The position numbers were made by a program, and so were the translations under genes. From Strongylocentrotus droebachiensis (lineage: Eukaryota > Echinodermata > Echinoidea > Camarodonta > Strongylocentrotidae): 64,000 nucleotides of DNA. The notes under the pieces are model-generated. The model searched no databases. It had not been told where the DNA came from and saw only the letters and a list, made by a program, of their open reading frames with translations. Shown in pieces: positions 46,582-61,400 of the stretch (position 1 is the first letter of the stretch; each line of letters starts with the position of its first letter). The stretch spans positions 47,734 to 111,733 of the forward strand of contig JAVYIG010006792.1 in the NCBI GenBank assembly GCA_035222895.1, given 5' to 3'.

Positions 46582-49440
46582 GAGGGGGGAGTATAATAGA
46601 GGACAGATGAGGAAATATCAAAAGAGATGGAGAAAGGGGTTGGAGCAGGGTGAGAGAAAGAGAGATAAATAGAATACGTGAAAAGCAATAGCAACAGGAA
46701 TTGCAATATCAGAGTTCTACTGGATTTGTTATCTTAGCCAAATTTAGAATTGTGAGCAGACACATCTCTCAGCAAATAACACAGTTCTACATAAATGATA
46801 AAAACTCACCCTTCTTGGCAGTCAAAAAGTTGCGTATATCAATTGACCTGGAGAGATTTCCAAAGACCCTAGATGCTTCGATCATCCCTTCCTGATGATC
46901 AGTTACTAGCTGCTTTAGCAATACTGTAAAAGAAAATAGAAACAAATATAAGCAACATCATTACCAAATATATGTATTAAGGAAAAACATGTATTTTAAA
47001 GCTAGAAATTTTATTCAGTGGTTTCTCTCTCTATATATATATATCAACAAAAAAAGAAAACAATGCATATCGGAAACAACAAACAAATGATAGTTGAAAC
47101 AAAATGGCACTGTCTACCAACAAAGAAGCTACTTTCTAATTTGGATATCTCTGATTTTTTATTAATAGTATTTTTTTTAATGAAGTAGTCTAAAAGAGAA
47201 TTGAAACTTATGTATTCAGTTAGTCATACATTCACTCAGGTAAAGTAATATCAATCACTGAAACAATCATATGTACCACATGTACGTGTATATCCACATA
47301 TACTCACATCTTGCTATCTGAATCTGTCTCTCTACTATGGCACTGTTGATGATGTCATAGAAAGATAGATTGTTGATGGTGATCAATGCGTTCAGAACCA
47401 ACTCCTCGTTCTGACTTATGTCTTTTGATTCTGTGGACAGAACACAAAAAGAATAAAATTGATAACCACTGAACAGAAAAGTAAATTCTAAGAAGAGAAA
47501 GGGAGTGGAGAGAGGTAAGATAGATGCACAGAGAGAGAGAGAGAGGAAGAGAGAGGGAGAGAGAGTATGACGATGTATGATGATAGTTTATTGCGATACA
47601 TGTAGGTTTATAGTATTGCTTTGCATATGCAGACTATGTAATACCAAAGGAAGGGAAAGTAGCAGATGTTCTAGCAGATGTAAAAAGAGAGAGAGAAAAA
47701 AGAAAGAGAGAGAGAGAGGAAAAGGGAGGGGAGGGAGGAAAGGAGCAAAATAAATGAAATATTGTTTTGAAATTACAATTAGAATCGCAATGATGACAAA
47801 ACACCACCAATGCACATCAAGAGGAACGTACATCACCATCCTTAAGAAACTATTCAATCTAACTACTTCTACAAGCATTCTAAGCTTGAGCAAGTTACAT
47901 GTCCATGGATAAGTATGAAGTTAGGAATGAATGAAGATATGTATAAATCCTCACCTAGAACCTGCATAAGAAGATCCACACATGTCTCATTGGCTGCTAT
48001 CAGAGGTCCAATGTCGGGATTGATGGAGAGGTTAGCCACGACACGGATCAGCTTGATAAGAACATCTTCTGTTGTGTTGTCTTGCTTTGCATCTCCAGAC
48101 TCTTTCATACTCTCCTACAATTGATCATCGAACATGAAATGTAGGCAAAACATGTTAAGACATAAAATACTGTTATTACAAATGATGCAAGCGAATAAGT
48201 TAAACGATCTATCTGCACCCAAGTTGAGGCTGTATGCACCTATCATTCAAAGCTATCAGGCTAAGAAGGATAGGTGCATAAACAACATCATCAAGAGAAG
48301 ATAGATCTGATAAACAATGAATGAGAACATGCATCATTTGTTTAACACAATGAAACTCCTAGATCCCTGTCATTTGATGGGAGAAGAGTTCATTTCAAGA
48401 TTATGGCTAACAAATAAATCCCCTTAAACAGAGTACAAGTTCCTCTTGTGGAAGCTGCTATGACCACGGTGAATTTGAAGAGTACTCACCCTGAGATCCT
48501 TAGCCAAGTAGCGCCTGATGGAACCCTGCAGCACCTCCATGGCACCCTCTGTGTTGAAGAGGCAGTAGCGACAGTCATCATTCCTCGCAGTCAGGTTACC
48601 CAGGACGAAGCCGACCCTGACCACCAGGTCGTTTCTATCAGGGTGCTTGTTGATAAGGGCTAGGAGTGACTGGAAGGCTGTAGGGTGCTCAGCCAGGACT
48701 GCCGTACAGTCATTGTTCAGGGTCAGTTTACTGTAGAAAACAAGCAGTTATAAGAATTATAATAATATTTAGTTCATTCTTTTTATTTCAACGTTTCTTT
48801 TAATTGACTGTCAGGGTGCTTTGTGATGAGGGCTAGGCGTGATTGGAAGGTAATAGGGTGTTCTGGCTGTACAGTCATTGTTGAGGGTCAGTTTACTGTA
48901 CAAGAACAACGAATAATATTAATTATAATAATATTTAGTTCATTGTTTTCATTTTAATGTTTTTTTCATTGTTCCTGAGATATGGTGTTTGTTGATAAGG
49001 GCTAGCAGCGACTGGAAAGTTATGTGGGGGTACAGTCGCTGTTCAGGGTCACTTTACTGTGCAGAACATGGAACAAGTATATACATGTCCAGGTGTCAGA
49101 TCACTTTTCTAATATCTGTTTCTTATATAAACTCAAGGGAGAGCATTTAACCAGGGGGTAAAAGTCTTTCGTTGGGCACGTTTCTGCCAAAAAAAGAAGT
49201 ACTTGCATGTATGAGGAAAACTCTCACCTGTATCATCAACATTTCAGGGAAAAAAACACTGTTCATATTAACAATTGTGTGTGTAATTGGGTTTTTACAG
49301 ACGTGTATCAATCAGATATGATTATTTACGTCTGCATGGGGACCGACCTCTAACGTCACCATCCAAAAGACGTGACTCGGTTTTAAACCGGGGTTGCATG
49401 AGTCAGTTTGTAGGCGAAGATAGAGAGCTGACCAACTCAC

Positions 49441-49471
<31 letters not shown>

Positions 49472-52400
49472 GATATTTGATATACCCGGGAGTGTGTGGT
49501 TACACAGCGTTGCACTCATCGCTCCACAATGTTTGGGCCACTTATAAACCAAAGTTAGTCACTTCTCAGAGATCAGTTAAGTTCTACTGCATCATGATTT
49601 AAACAATATTTTGGAGTGATATGAGATGGCCTCACCTTAATATCCAAGAGATGTGCATCATGAGATCACCATCTGATGTGAACAGCTCCATCAACATTTC
49701 AGAAAGAAAAAACTGTTCATACTACCAAGTTCTACTGCATCATAATCTAAACAATATTTTGGAGTGACAATAATAATAATAATAACTAGTTGTTATACAG
49801 CGCTTTTCAAGGCCCGCTCAAAGCGCTTTACAGATATATATATTATGGGATGGCCTTACCTTAATATCCTTGAGATATGCATCATGAGGTCCCCATCTGA
49901 TGTGAACAGCTCCATGATGCCACATAGATGGTTAATGACCTTGTTGGCTAAGAATTCGTGTCTGTTCTCACTCCTGTCCGCCAGGTGGCGAAGGGTCCCC
50001 ACAATCTGAAGCAAAAGGTTGGAGACGTTCTTGCTCCGGGACTCTGATGAAGTCTGTAAGAAATCAAAAAATAATGATCAATTTATAAATGGAAAAAAAA
50101 AGTACAAACATACTTGACTTATGTTACAGGGATGCTGCATAATAATGACCCCCCCCCCCAAAAAAAAAAGAAAAAAGAAAAAAGAAGAGAGATTTGTTTC
50201 ATGAGGATCCAATCAACCCTGATATTAGTCAATACATAATTGCAGTATAACACATTATATTTATCTTGGGGAATCAATTGGATACTATAGACATGTATCA
50301 ACACTAAATATGGAACCTGACCCCCACCCCCCCCCCCCCTCCTACAACCCCACCTGACCTACACATGCATACCTCCATATGGAGAAAGCATTTAACATAA
50401 AATATTCATGATGACAAAATGGCAGAGCTATAAGTAGTTGGAAGAAGAAAAATAGCAACTGGATTATTGTTTCATTCAACACATAGAGATAGAACAAAAA
50501 GATAATAAGTTTGAATGGATACAATTCCTTGACAAATGAAAAATGGAATAAAATGGGGGCATTTGTGAATACCATGTAAGCTCCCATAACATAAATTAAC
50601 AGTAAAATATGCACAATCTCAACAGATTTATGTAAAACCACATTGAGCTATAAAGAAATCAATTAAAGTTTAGAGTCTCACCAATGCATTGACCGACTTG
50701 AGGATCCGTCCGAAAGCTTCAATGAGCCCCTTCTCAGACAGGACTTTATTGAGCTCTGTGTTAGCGGAGAGACACTTCAGACCTCCTACACAGTACACAA
50801 GAGCCTCGCAGTTTGATATGTAGTCCGTCTTTGCAATTAATGTCACAATCAAATCTGCAGAGAAAGAAATAAAGCATAATATGTGATTTCAAATACTTGG
50901 AAAGGCTGATCTTTTAAAGATTAAAATAAAGACAATAGAACACTGAAGTGTAACGTCATATTAGCCAAGTTGTCAAGGTAGCTGGTTCCAAAAAATGTTG
51001 TGCTAAACAATGATGTGGTGATCACACCAGCCCCAAACATTGAATTTGCTCTGCTCCAGCCCGTTGCTTGAATGATGTCACAGTGAACTTCATGTGCAGG
51101 CTCTTTTGTTTGGAACCAGTAACCGAGACGACGAGTGTATATGACGTTAGCAATTCGGTACTATATAAAACTGTAAGCAAGTTTCCTTTATATCTTTTGA
51201 ATGAGGCTTGTTGTCTACCCGAATTTGAATTTCTGTTCTTTGCATTCCAGGGTTCCATCATACAAAAGACTTGCAACTGATCCAAATCTATCTAGCTCAT
51301 GGACTCCAAATGGAATCTGTTTTCCATTTGGAAGATGCTAGATCGAATGCAATTAGTTTATATTCATATAAGCTTTTGTCATCTCCCATTGCCCCTTACA
51401 TATTGTACATGACATGTTCTCATATATGTTTAGCCTATATGCACTCACCTAATAAGTTCTTATCTAGAAATAGAGAATCATTCTTCTCATCGCGACTGAG
51501 TTTGAAGAGAAGCCTACAGAGTGCCTTGAGATTACTGCCAGTTACATCAAGCTGCAAAGAAAAGAAAATTTTAATTTATACAAGAAACAAAAAGTGCATT
51601 CACGACAGCTAATAGTATGGTGATCGTGCCTTCTATTTAGTTGCTCCTTGCCTCTGGAATTCCCTCCCTCATATTCTTCACGAAACCGACAAGCTAGAAA
51701 GCTTTAAGTCAGGCCTCTACACACATCTTTTCAAGCAAATGTGTAGTCCATGACTATTGGAGGAGGTCAAAAGGATAACTTGCTAGAATATGTTAACGGA
51801 ATAATTTTTTCAAATTCTTTTTATTTCTCCTTAACTTGTTCAATAATAAGTCTTAAACTAAATAAATTGGAATACAGTCTGTTAAAAGTGGATGTAATAA
51901 CAAAATGAATATCAAGATGAGTCCAGTTGGTGTACTTCATTGAATAATAACCTAACCCTGATATTATTATATGTTATTGGTCTACTGAAATATACCTATT
52001 GAACGTAGAAGTCTTTAGACTTAAATGATCGAAACTGAACATTCAACGGTCTGATTAAAACTCTTAACAAACTCTAATATGGTAAACAAGTAGAACCAAT
52101 AACATGTAAGACTACAAAGTCTTCCCTCATCACCAATGCTGCATTGTTTAAAAATATCTCATAACTATTTAAAAACATATTCATATCTAGACTAATCAAG
52201 ATTATATGTTGATACTCACTGCTAGTACTATTTTGGATGCTTTGAGGAGTAAACTTGGATCTGACTGGTCTAGGAGTTTGAAGACTGTCTTGAGGGCCGA
52301 AGATCTTCTCTTGGCTCCTCGACCTAACATGTCTCTGGCTTCTAGAGTGCTGTATAGGTCATTGCACAGCCCACAGGCTTCTAGGACTCCCTCTTGGTCT

Positions 52401-55400
52401 AGTTTGACTGTAGGTTGAGGGACAAAAAAAACAGAGAAAAGAGTCAAATGTGAAACAGAGATTGACCTTTTTAGAAATTTATGCCATACCCTCTTTTGAA
52501 AATCCACATTATCATTCATAAACTAAGGAGAACCTTGTACACGTATCGCTGATATACTGACATTTTAAAAATTAGTTGGAAGATGAATGTTAGACTAACT
52601 AGATGGAATTTTGACTGCGCGCACAGTCAAAAATGATGCCTCCGCCAGTAATTTTTTGGAGTAATTTTACAAACCAAAACGGAAGCAATATTTAAAATTC
52701 AAGTTTGATTGTAATCCATCTGTCGCTTTTAATGATAATGCATTCACAAGCTATTTATTGTCATACATAATGAGCCCCATGACCTTTGACCTGATGACCC
52801 TAAAATTTAATCATTTAATTGGCTCTGCAAGATACATATATACATGTCTTGAGTTTGATAGTAATCTGTCTATTGGTTCTCATGATAATGCGATCACAAG
52901 CTATTTGTGCATACATAATGAGCCCTGTGACCTTTGACCTCGTGACGCCAAAATTTAATCAGTTAATAGGCTCTGCAAGATACATACATGACCCAACTTT
53001 GGCAGGAATCCATTGATCAGTTCTTGAGATAACGCGATCACGAGCTATTTTTGTATACATAATGAGCCCTGTGACCTTTGACCTTCGACCTCGTGACCCC
53101 AAAATCTAATCAGTTCATTGGCTCTGTTAGATACATACATGACCAAAGTTTGGCACATACTATCATTAAGTTTGAAGTGAAAATTCTCCAGTGGTTCTTG
53201 AGATATCGCGATAACGATCTCAATGTATGGAATTTCATAAGTTGACCTCTGTGACCCTTGACCTTTGACCTACGTGCTCCAAAATCTAATTAGATTGTCT
53301 TCCTATGGTGATACACACTATCATTAAGTTTGAAGTTTAAATCTCCAGTGGTTCTTGAGATATTATGATAACAATCTCAATGTATGGAATTTCATAAGTT
53401 GACCTCTGTGACCCTTGACCTTTGACCTACGTGCTCCAAAATTTAATCAGATCGTCTTCCTATGGTGATACATACTATCCTTAAGTTTGAAGTTTTTACA
53501 TCTCCAGTGGTTCTTGAGATATCATGATAACAATCTCAATGTATGGAATTTCATAAGTTGACCTCTATGACCCTTGACCTTTGACCTACGTGCTCCAAAA
53601 TGTAATCAGATTGTTTTCCTATAGTGATACACACTATCACTAAGTTTGAAGTTTAAATCTCCAGTGGTTCTTGAGATATCATGATAACAATCTCAATGTA
53701 TGTAATTTCATAAGTTGACCTCTGTGACCTGTGACCTTTGACATACGTGCTCCAAAATCTAATCAGATCGTCTTCCTATGGTGATAAATACTATTCCCGA
53801 GTCTTAAGTTTAAATCTTAATGAATGGTTCTTGAGATATTGTGATAACGGTCAAACGGGACGACGTACGGACGGACGGACAACCCGAAAACATGATGCCT
53901 CCGGCACCACCTTCGGTGGCGGAGGCATAAAAATCAACTTGTACCGTACATAATTTTGCTCCATCTCCACCATCAACAACAAACACAACAACAAGTAACA
54001 GGTGTATCTTAAAATGGTACGTATTTAGGATTACAATGTTATCTTTTTTTGGGATACTACATAGTGTGTGCTTTCTAATTAAACTCACCTTTAGATAATG
54101 ATGCTAATTTCTCCAAGATGGGACTGACTCTCTCGTTCCAGTAGAGGGCCTCTTCCGGTGTTTCATCTTCCCTTTTTCCACCACTCCCTAGATATGAATT
54201 AAAGAAGGAAATGAGAGGCTACAAAAATTAGCAGATAACTAAAGTTCTCCCCCAATTTTCTTTTATGAGGTCTCTTGCCGGGCACTATCACCCTCATGAT
54301 ACAAATTATACTGTCACCAGCATTTCTGCTGAAATGGCGCCATATTTGTTGTTCATAAATCATTCAAATACAAATAATGTTGTAAGTTGATTACCAATTG
54401 ACATAAGATGACTTGTTGTTATTTTTTCATTGACTCACAAAATTGACAAGATCATGCCTTTTAGCAGAATGACCAGACATTACTGCATAATTTGCATTAT
54501 CAACATAACTTAATCTTGGATGGCATCTTTAAACACTTTGTATCCAGTGGAAAAGGCGCAATTCATTATCATAAACATTTGTCACTTTTTGCAAACTTGG
54601 CAACCTAAATATATTCAGTCAAAGCCACACTATGCTCCCTTAAAATGTCATAATTTAATCTGCATCAGGGCCCCCTCTTACAAAGAGATACGATTGGTCA
54701 AAATCAATCGCAAGTTTGCAGTCTCCTATCTCTTATGTGCAGCTGTGATTGATATCAACTCTTTGTAATACAGGGCCCAGGACTAAAAGAAGTACTTTCT
54801 TAAACAGTATGGATATTCCAGGCCCCAATTTTTCAAACCGCTACACTGCAAGGAGAAGTGATACGGTTAAATAACAATATCTATGTTGCCGATGAGAGGA
54901 GGAAAATCTGATTCCCTCAATCTTCCAGAAAATCTTGATGGTTTAATTAGACTCACCAGACCTGCTGCTTGCAGAATGCCTATCACTGGAGTAGCCACTT
55001 TCTGATCGCTCTGTGCTGGTACTACCTGTGCTACTGGTTGAAGCCCTTAAGGAAACAAAGTGAGAAATTTGTTGAGTCAGACGGAACATAATCATGTTTC
55101 TGAATACTTTTCATCTTTTGTAATGTAATCTTTTTAATGAGATTCTATATACCTTTAAATCCTACAAAGGTGACGCTACCCAATAACAAACATAGAATGA
55201 AACAAATCAACTGTATGAAATCATTTGCTGTAAACGTCATAGGTGTTCTTTATTGGTTTAGAGGTTTTGAAATTACTGGTTTAAACTCTATTGGTCAGAA
55301 GTATATGGCTGCAACATTACGTTAAGATTTCATAATTTCTCTTTAAAAGATAACATAATGGAAATCATTAAAAAGATCCCATTCCAATCCCTCATAATCT

Positions 55401-58400
55401 CCTTAGATCTCTATTCACTTTACTTTAAACTCGAGTACACATCTTTATTAAAAATTGCATTTAGTAGCCATTAAAGTCATTCTTGTCACGAAAGTCACCA
55501 ACTTTACATTCTATGGCAGAGTGTTTGAGCAGTCTTTGAACAGACGTTTACAATAACATGCAGCAAATTAGATTTAAACCTAAGGTAAAATCAAGACGCT
55601 TACCGACTACTAATCGTACTACTGGTCTGGATGCTATCTGCCGACCTCACCCTGGGGGGGACCCCGTTGTCAGGGGAGGGGCGTGTCAACCCCTCGTCTC
55701 CAGTACCTGCGTCTACATCCCCGTCATCCAGGAGGTGCTTGGTGCGCTCCTTAGGACCGCTCTGCACCCTTCTCTCTTTCCCAGGAATGGTCGCCTTGGG
55801 GGCAGAGTTCTTCCTCTCCATAGGCTTGGGTAGGACTTGGACTAGGAAGATGAGAAGAGATGTGGTCCAGGTTTAGTGTCAATTGATTTTAGACTTAATT
55901 TGTTAGTGCTACTGAGATGACAAGGGTTTGAATGTAAACTAGTTTAAAGGGTTATAAAGAATCTAAGATGAAAAACAGTTACGTTTCCTTCCCATACCAT
56001 TAACTGAAATTGTGACAGAATTCTCATTATCTTGTGACATGTATTACCATGTTGTAATACTATGTAATAGGGCACTCACCATTATTCTCAAGTTTAGAAA
56101 CTTGTGATCATATGAACATTCTTGGTCAGCATTACATGCATAGGCTCATTCACATTTGCTGCAGTAAACAGCTGCGTTTTAGTTTTTTTAAACTAAATGA
56201 ATGGCAATTGAGGATGAAATGAAAAGCTGCGCATAACTATGGCCTTACACAATCCAACTTATCTGTATGTTTTTAGATTTATAATTGTGAAATATAGTAC
56301 GCTGAAATATGCTTCACAAAAAAAAAACACCTGCATGCATGAACCCGCCGTGATTGACCGCATTTTACTTTTAAAACAAGCCTTATATAAGAGATAGTAG
56401 AATTCACTTACTGGCACTTCCATCCTGACTGAGGGCGCTAAGCAGCTTCGGACGAGCTCTCCTCTGACCCGACCCTCCCCGTTTTGGGTCAATAGTGGGT
56501 GGCTTGGGCAGTTTGGGACAATGGTCATCTATAGAGATCTTTTTTAGCGATGGTGGTGGTGACGGTTTCTAATTGTAATGAAAACGATGGAGGAAATGTG
56601 GTTTGATTAGAAATTGTTGTTTTGTAAATGCTTAAAGTTTTCCTCCTTCATAGATACCATGATAGACAGAAACATGGAATAATTTAATCATTTACGGTAT
56701 TATAGGTGGTAATGGTAAGTATTTCCAACAAAAATCTATTACTGTTGCTTTCTATACAACAGAAGTCTATCTACCTGTACCGTCTTGAAATTTAACAGGT
56801 TCATAAATAGTATTGCATTTTAATGGACCAGCGTTTGTATCGAGATGAAAAATAAAATAAATACATTTCTTTCATAAATCTATGTTTGCACATATCTGAG
56901 GGAACAGTAAGATTAAAAACTGCATTTACCAAAATAACACAATGCAACTTATGTACACAATTTCCAAAAAAAGTACATAAATGTACACTGTAAAAATTGA
57001 TGACATTGATGATAACAAACATGAGCAACAATCAGCAATAGCAGAAGTCAAAGATGTTAAAAATTGAATAATTTGAGAGTTCTTACGTGATCCAGAGGTG
57101 AGAGTCTGGATCCTGACGGAGGTCTAGAATCAGGTCCATCAAAGTGCCTTGAACCCAAACTGAAAAGCAAAAACATACATTACATTTATACAAAGATTTT
57201 CTATAGAGTAAATCTTCTACTATCAGACAGCTGCCGTAACTGTGTGCAAGTCAGGGAAATAAATGTTTGACATACACTTTTTAAAGAAATCTCCTTGATG
57301 ATAAACCATATGATCATTTTGTCAGGGTTTAAAAATATATTGAGCCTAAAGTTCAACGGCTGATCATGATCGTGTTTGCCAGATTTCTCTTGATTTAATA
57401 AACTCTCTTGAAAAGCACTCAAAAGAGAAACTTCTAATGAACACACACATCAATCAAAGATGTTCCTTGAGTCACGCTTGAAAGGTAAACAATGTGTTAT
57501 AAAGAGTACCTTCACACCCAATATAAAACACAATGGGAAGCTTGATTTAAAGGGTGTCTGTAAGGCATTATGCACTGGGGCATTGGAATATATTGAGATA
57601 AAGAAAGGGAGATTAATCTCCTTCATTCACTCCTTGTTAATGAATGATTGCACGCTGTCAATCAACAGCTTTTAAACCACGCAGAGTTCTAAGAATTTGC
57701 CCCCCCCCCCCCCCATTTTATAAAGAGTTGCAATCGATCCAAATCAATCACAAGTTTGCAGCCTCCTATCTCATTCCATGGTAACTCGCGTTACACATAA
57801 TGGGTACATTAACAGGATAATATGCCTATATCTTTGTAATTGCTAGGATTTACAAGTTGCTTTTTTCAACATGGGTAGGGTAGACATAGAAGAACTAAAT
57901 GAACCAAATAAGAAAAACAAAGGACAAATATATTGAGATTCTTGAACCGTTTAATTTCAGTAACTCGCGTTACAAAAAAAGGACATGGTCAATCCTGTAA
58001 GAGCATCTTTTGGCAAAGTCTCCTCATACTAGCCAATCTTTGTAAAACCTTTCCTACCTTGACTTGATAGTAGGTTATGACTCATAACTTTACAATATAA
58101 AAATTAAGAAACAATGAACAGATAAAGTGTAGGAATCATATATATTGGTAACTCGCGTTACGGTAACTCGCGTTACATTATGTCCATTCAAATTGCCTGA
58201 CACACATTGATGGGATACAACTATTCTGTTGCCACTGCATCTTGATTTAAGTGTTTTTACAGATGCACACTATTGTATGTAGTAAAATAAAGACATCAAG
58301 AACAATAATTTTATTCATAAACCTCTAACGTTTAAATTGCAAGCTTCACTCCCACAAATCCAAGTGTCATTGAAACTTACATAACTTTAAAAAACTCTGA

Positions 58401-61400
58401 TGACTTAGTTATTGAACTAGAAAAGGGGGTTTCTTTTTTAATAGGCAATTATGAAGCAGGAAGCCTGAAACCTTAGGCTTAGCCTACTAAACAAATCTCA
58501 ACAAACTGTAGACCCCCTAGGCCAATCCTTTTATGAATTAATGAAAAAGTAGCCCCAGAAAAAAGAGCCCCAAAAAATTTGAAATGGAGCCCCCGAAATG
58601 AAAAACTTAATTTTTTCCCTGGGTTGGTTATACAACAATTAAAAAGATAATTTCTTCAAATTTGCTCCTACTACCAGCTACCGAGAGTGTGGCGGAAGGT
58701 TTGTGTGTGAGGTGCGATTTCGATTTGGGATACCTGGTAAACTTGCCAAGTCCTTCTGACTTTCGATGTTTGTGAAATTTACAATTTATTTATTCATTTG
58801 CTCATCAATATTTTTAGTTACTTTAGAATATGTTTGATGTTCTTAATCAATCTTTCCTGTTGATATTGTTAAGATTAAAAAGTTATTAAATTGATCGTTC
58901 TATTAACATTATGAAATTAACATTGTATCTTTGAACTTATAATTAGATTAGGGGCCTAGTCTATCTGTTTTTGGAAAATTGCCCCTTGCTCTGGTAAATT
59001 CCCATGGGCAAGGGGCAATTTTAGAAAAAAAATTGCACCTTGCTCCTGGCTGCTTAATCTAAGGCTTGCGGGGGACGCCGCCGTTGTTTGTATGTACCGT
59101 AGACATCTATACATTCTGTGAAGAAGCTGGTGCTAAAAGTCATGGGAAATTGATCCCGCACAAGTTTCATTATAAAATACACATGACATCTAACAAAAAT
59201 AGAATAATTTTTTTTTGGCCTTGATGCCCATTTTGTAAAAATATTTTGGCCTTGGTGCCCTTTGTAGTGGCCTTGGTGCCCTTAAAAATATGAGGTACTT
59301 TAAGGCCAAACTGGCCTTGCCCTAAAAATGACGAAATTTAAGGCCTGTGGTATGATTTTTAAAAATCACTGTTGTCTTGTGCAGTGAATTCACCATGAAT
59401 AGGGTCATCATAGTATTCCTGAATTGTTATCATACATTACATGTAGAAGAATTTTCAGGCAAGCCAAGTCTAATGCAGACATACTTGAAATCATATTCAT
59501 TAATCCCCATGACTGTATCATCTTTTCTGTGTAGCTAACACAGGAAATATTATGTGGGACAACACTGAAAAAAATCAATTTTCTGATATAAGATCTATGG
59601 ACCTTGTGGAAGATTAGTCATGTGCTAAACAAGTTATCCAATAAAGTCTACTACTACTACTTCTACTACTACTACTACTACTAATTCTACTACTACTACT
59701 ACTACTGTTACTATTACTGTTACTATTACTACTTTTACTATTTACTATTTTCAAAAAGTCAATTAAAAGATGTTATTTATTTGGAAGAATGAAGAGCATT
59801 CAGTTCAAGTTATGTTCATTCTGTGAGAAAACAAATTTCCATCATTTCCAGAACTCAAGATTCTGTTTAAATCTTTTAAACTTTCTTTCTTTTTAATTAT
59901 AGGTAAAGATTATTAAAATAGACTTACCCTCCTTTAATCTTGATGCTGTTAATTCAGAAGATGAATTTTGGGTTTTCAATCACTGCTAAATACTTGTACA
60001 TAGAAAGTGAAAGCCTCTCTTAACTCAGGAATGTGCCATGTGCTCTTTGACCTTGAGTATGACCTTGAGTATGCTATTAATTGATCTCATTTAGGCTGCC
60101 CTCTTATGCTTAAACAGTGCATCATGGTCTGCATAACACTACATCTCATTATGTTCACCACACCTTAGCCCAAGTACAGGTCAAGAGCTGCTCATGCTGG
60201 TGGGAACTTAGGTTTTTAGCTGGTAACTCGCGTTACATGGTGGTAACTCGCGTTACACTTTTCGTTGGCATTTTAAAAGATAATAACAATGTTTATTTGA
60301 GCAAACATCTTGCTTACAGGATTAGGGGGTAATGAATTTAGAAAATTATGATTGCCAACAAATTAGCTCTACTGATTTTTTCAGAATGAAAAATAATCAT
60401 ATTTTTGGTAACTCGCGTTACTTGGCTCAAGTGCATATTTTGTGTGTGATGGTGAAACATTTTTGGGTGGTGGTGTAGAAATTTCCTCCTAGGGACTGAA
60501 GTAGACCTAATATGCCTAAGTATAAATCAAATTAATAGAAGTCTTAACAATATTTTTCCATAATTTTTTTTTTTTTTAGTTAAGTATGTAAATTTTAGCA
60601 GTTTGGATGACTAAAAATCTTTCCCATGTTTGTTGCTGTATCTCAGAATATATTTGATCAATTGATGTAATTCTTTTTGTTTCTGTAACTTCAACATGTG
60701 TGTAAATCATAATGAATAATTTCTTAGCAATTTGATGAACTTGAAATTTTAGTGTCATGTCCACCTTCCCATGGAATGGCCCAATAGAAAAATTGCCAAA
60801 AAATGTTGTAAGTAATCACAAACTTTTTTAAGACAGGGTCCTGAAGTCAATTTAGCCTTTTCATTTTTGAGAGTGTATGGTACAAGTGAAAAACTATGAG
60901 ACTAAAGTGACAGAAGGTTATTGACTATTACTGTCAATTGTGATAACTTCTGACATCAAGAAAAATAAACTTCTCTTTGCTATTCAGTCTCTAAACAAAT
61001 GTAATGTAACACGAAAATCATAGACAGTATTAAAAATTGTGTTTGAAAATGATTACTTAAAGTAGGACATGTAGTGAATGTTTTGTCAAAATCATTATTT
61101 ATAGCAAGATACACTGTAGCAAGAGGAAGTGGAGTAAACTAAACTACAAATGAAAAGAAAACAACGCAAAACTTTTGTCTTAACTACCTGATGTACATGT
61201 AGTCTACTGCTGTGTTTTGTAGTTCATGTCAATTTTTCTACACAGTAGATTCAAAAGAAGCTTTCTACTTCTCTATATCCTAAACATATACAGGAATCGT
61301 GGAACTTCAAACTTACCTGAACGCAGAAGGAGGCCGCTCAGTTGGCGCCCTGGTGGTGCTTCCGCTGAACAACGTCCTCTTGTCCTCTCTCGGGGTGAAA

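Larger units (their letters stand above)
57780..60421 (+). repeat. Seven exact copies of the 14-mer GTAACTCGCGTTAC
   Basis: Copies begin at 57781, 57960, 58148, 58163, 60223, 60243 and 60408, all in the same orientation, all in ARMC2 intron 1, and five or six extend one base to GGTAACTCGCGTTAC. Two pairs are close (15 and 20 bp apart). Outer arms GTAAC/GTTAC are complementary, with TCGC between. Flanking DNA is otherwise dissimilar. I find no copy elsewhere in the window. Confidence 0.9.
57160..61316. other. ARMC2 intron 1
   Basis: 4.16 kb, the largest ARMC2 intron. Holds the seven 14-mer copies, a C run (about 57700), repeat debris (58550..59340) and a CTA microsatellite; otherwise AT-rich with no exon-like frame. 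Confidence 0.75.

Noticed and set aside
46209..46706. 165-codon minus-strand open frame rich in SLSLSL
   Set aside because: Translation of a GA microsatellite inside ARMC2 intron 14; overlaps no exon.
48812..49061. Extra ARMC2 exons upstream of exon 11
   Set aside because: Similarity is real but an 8-nt deletion and an in-frame TAA break the frame and no donors follow.
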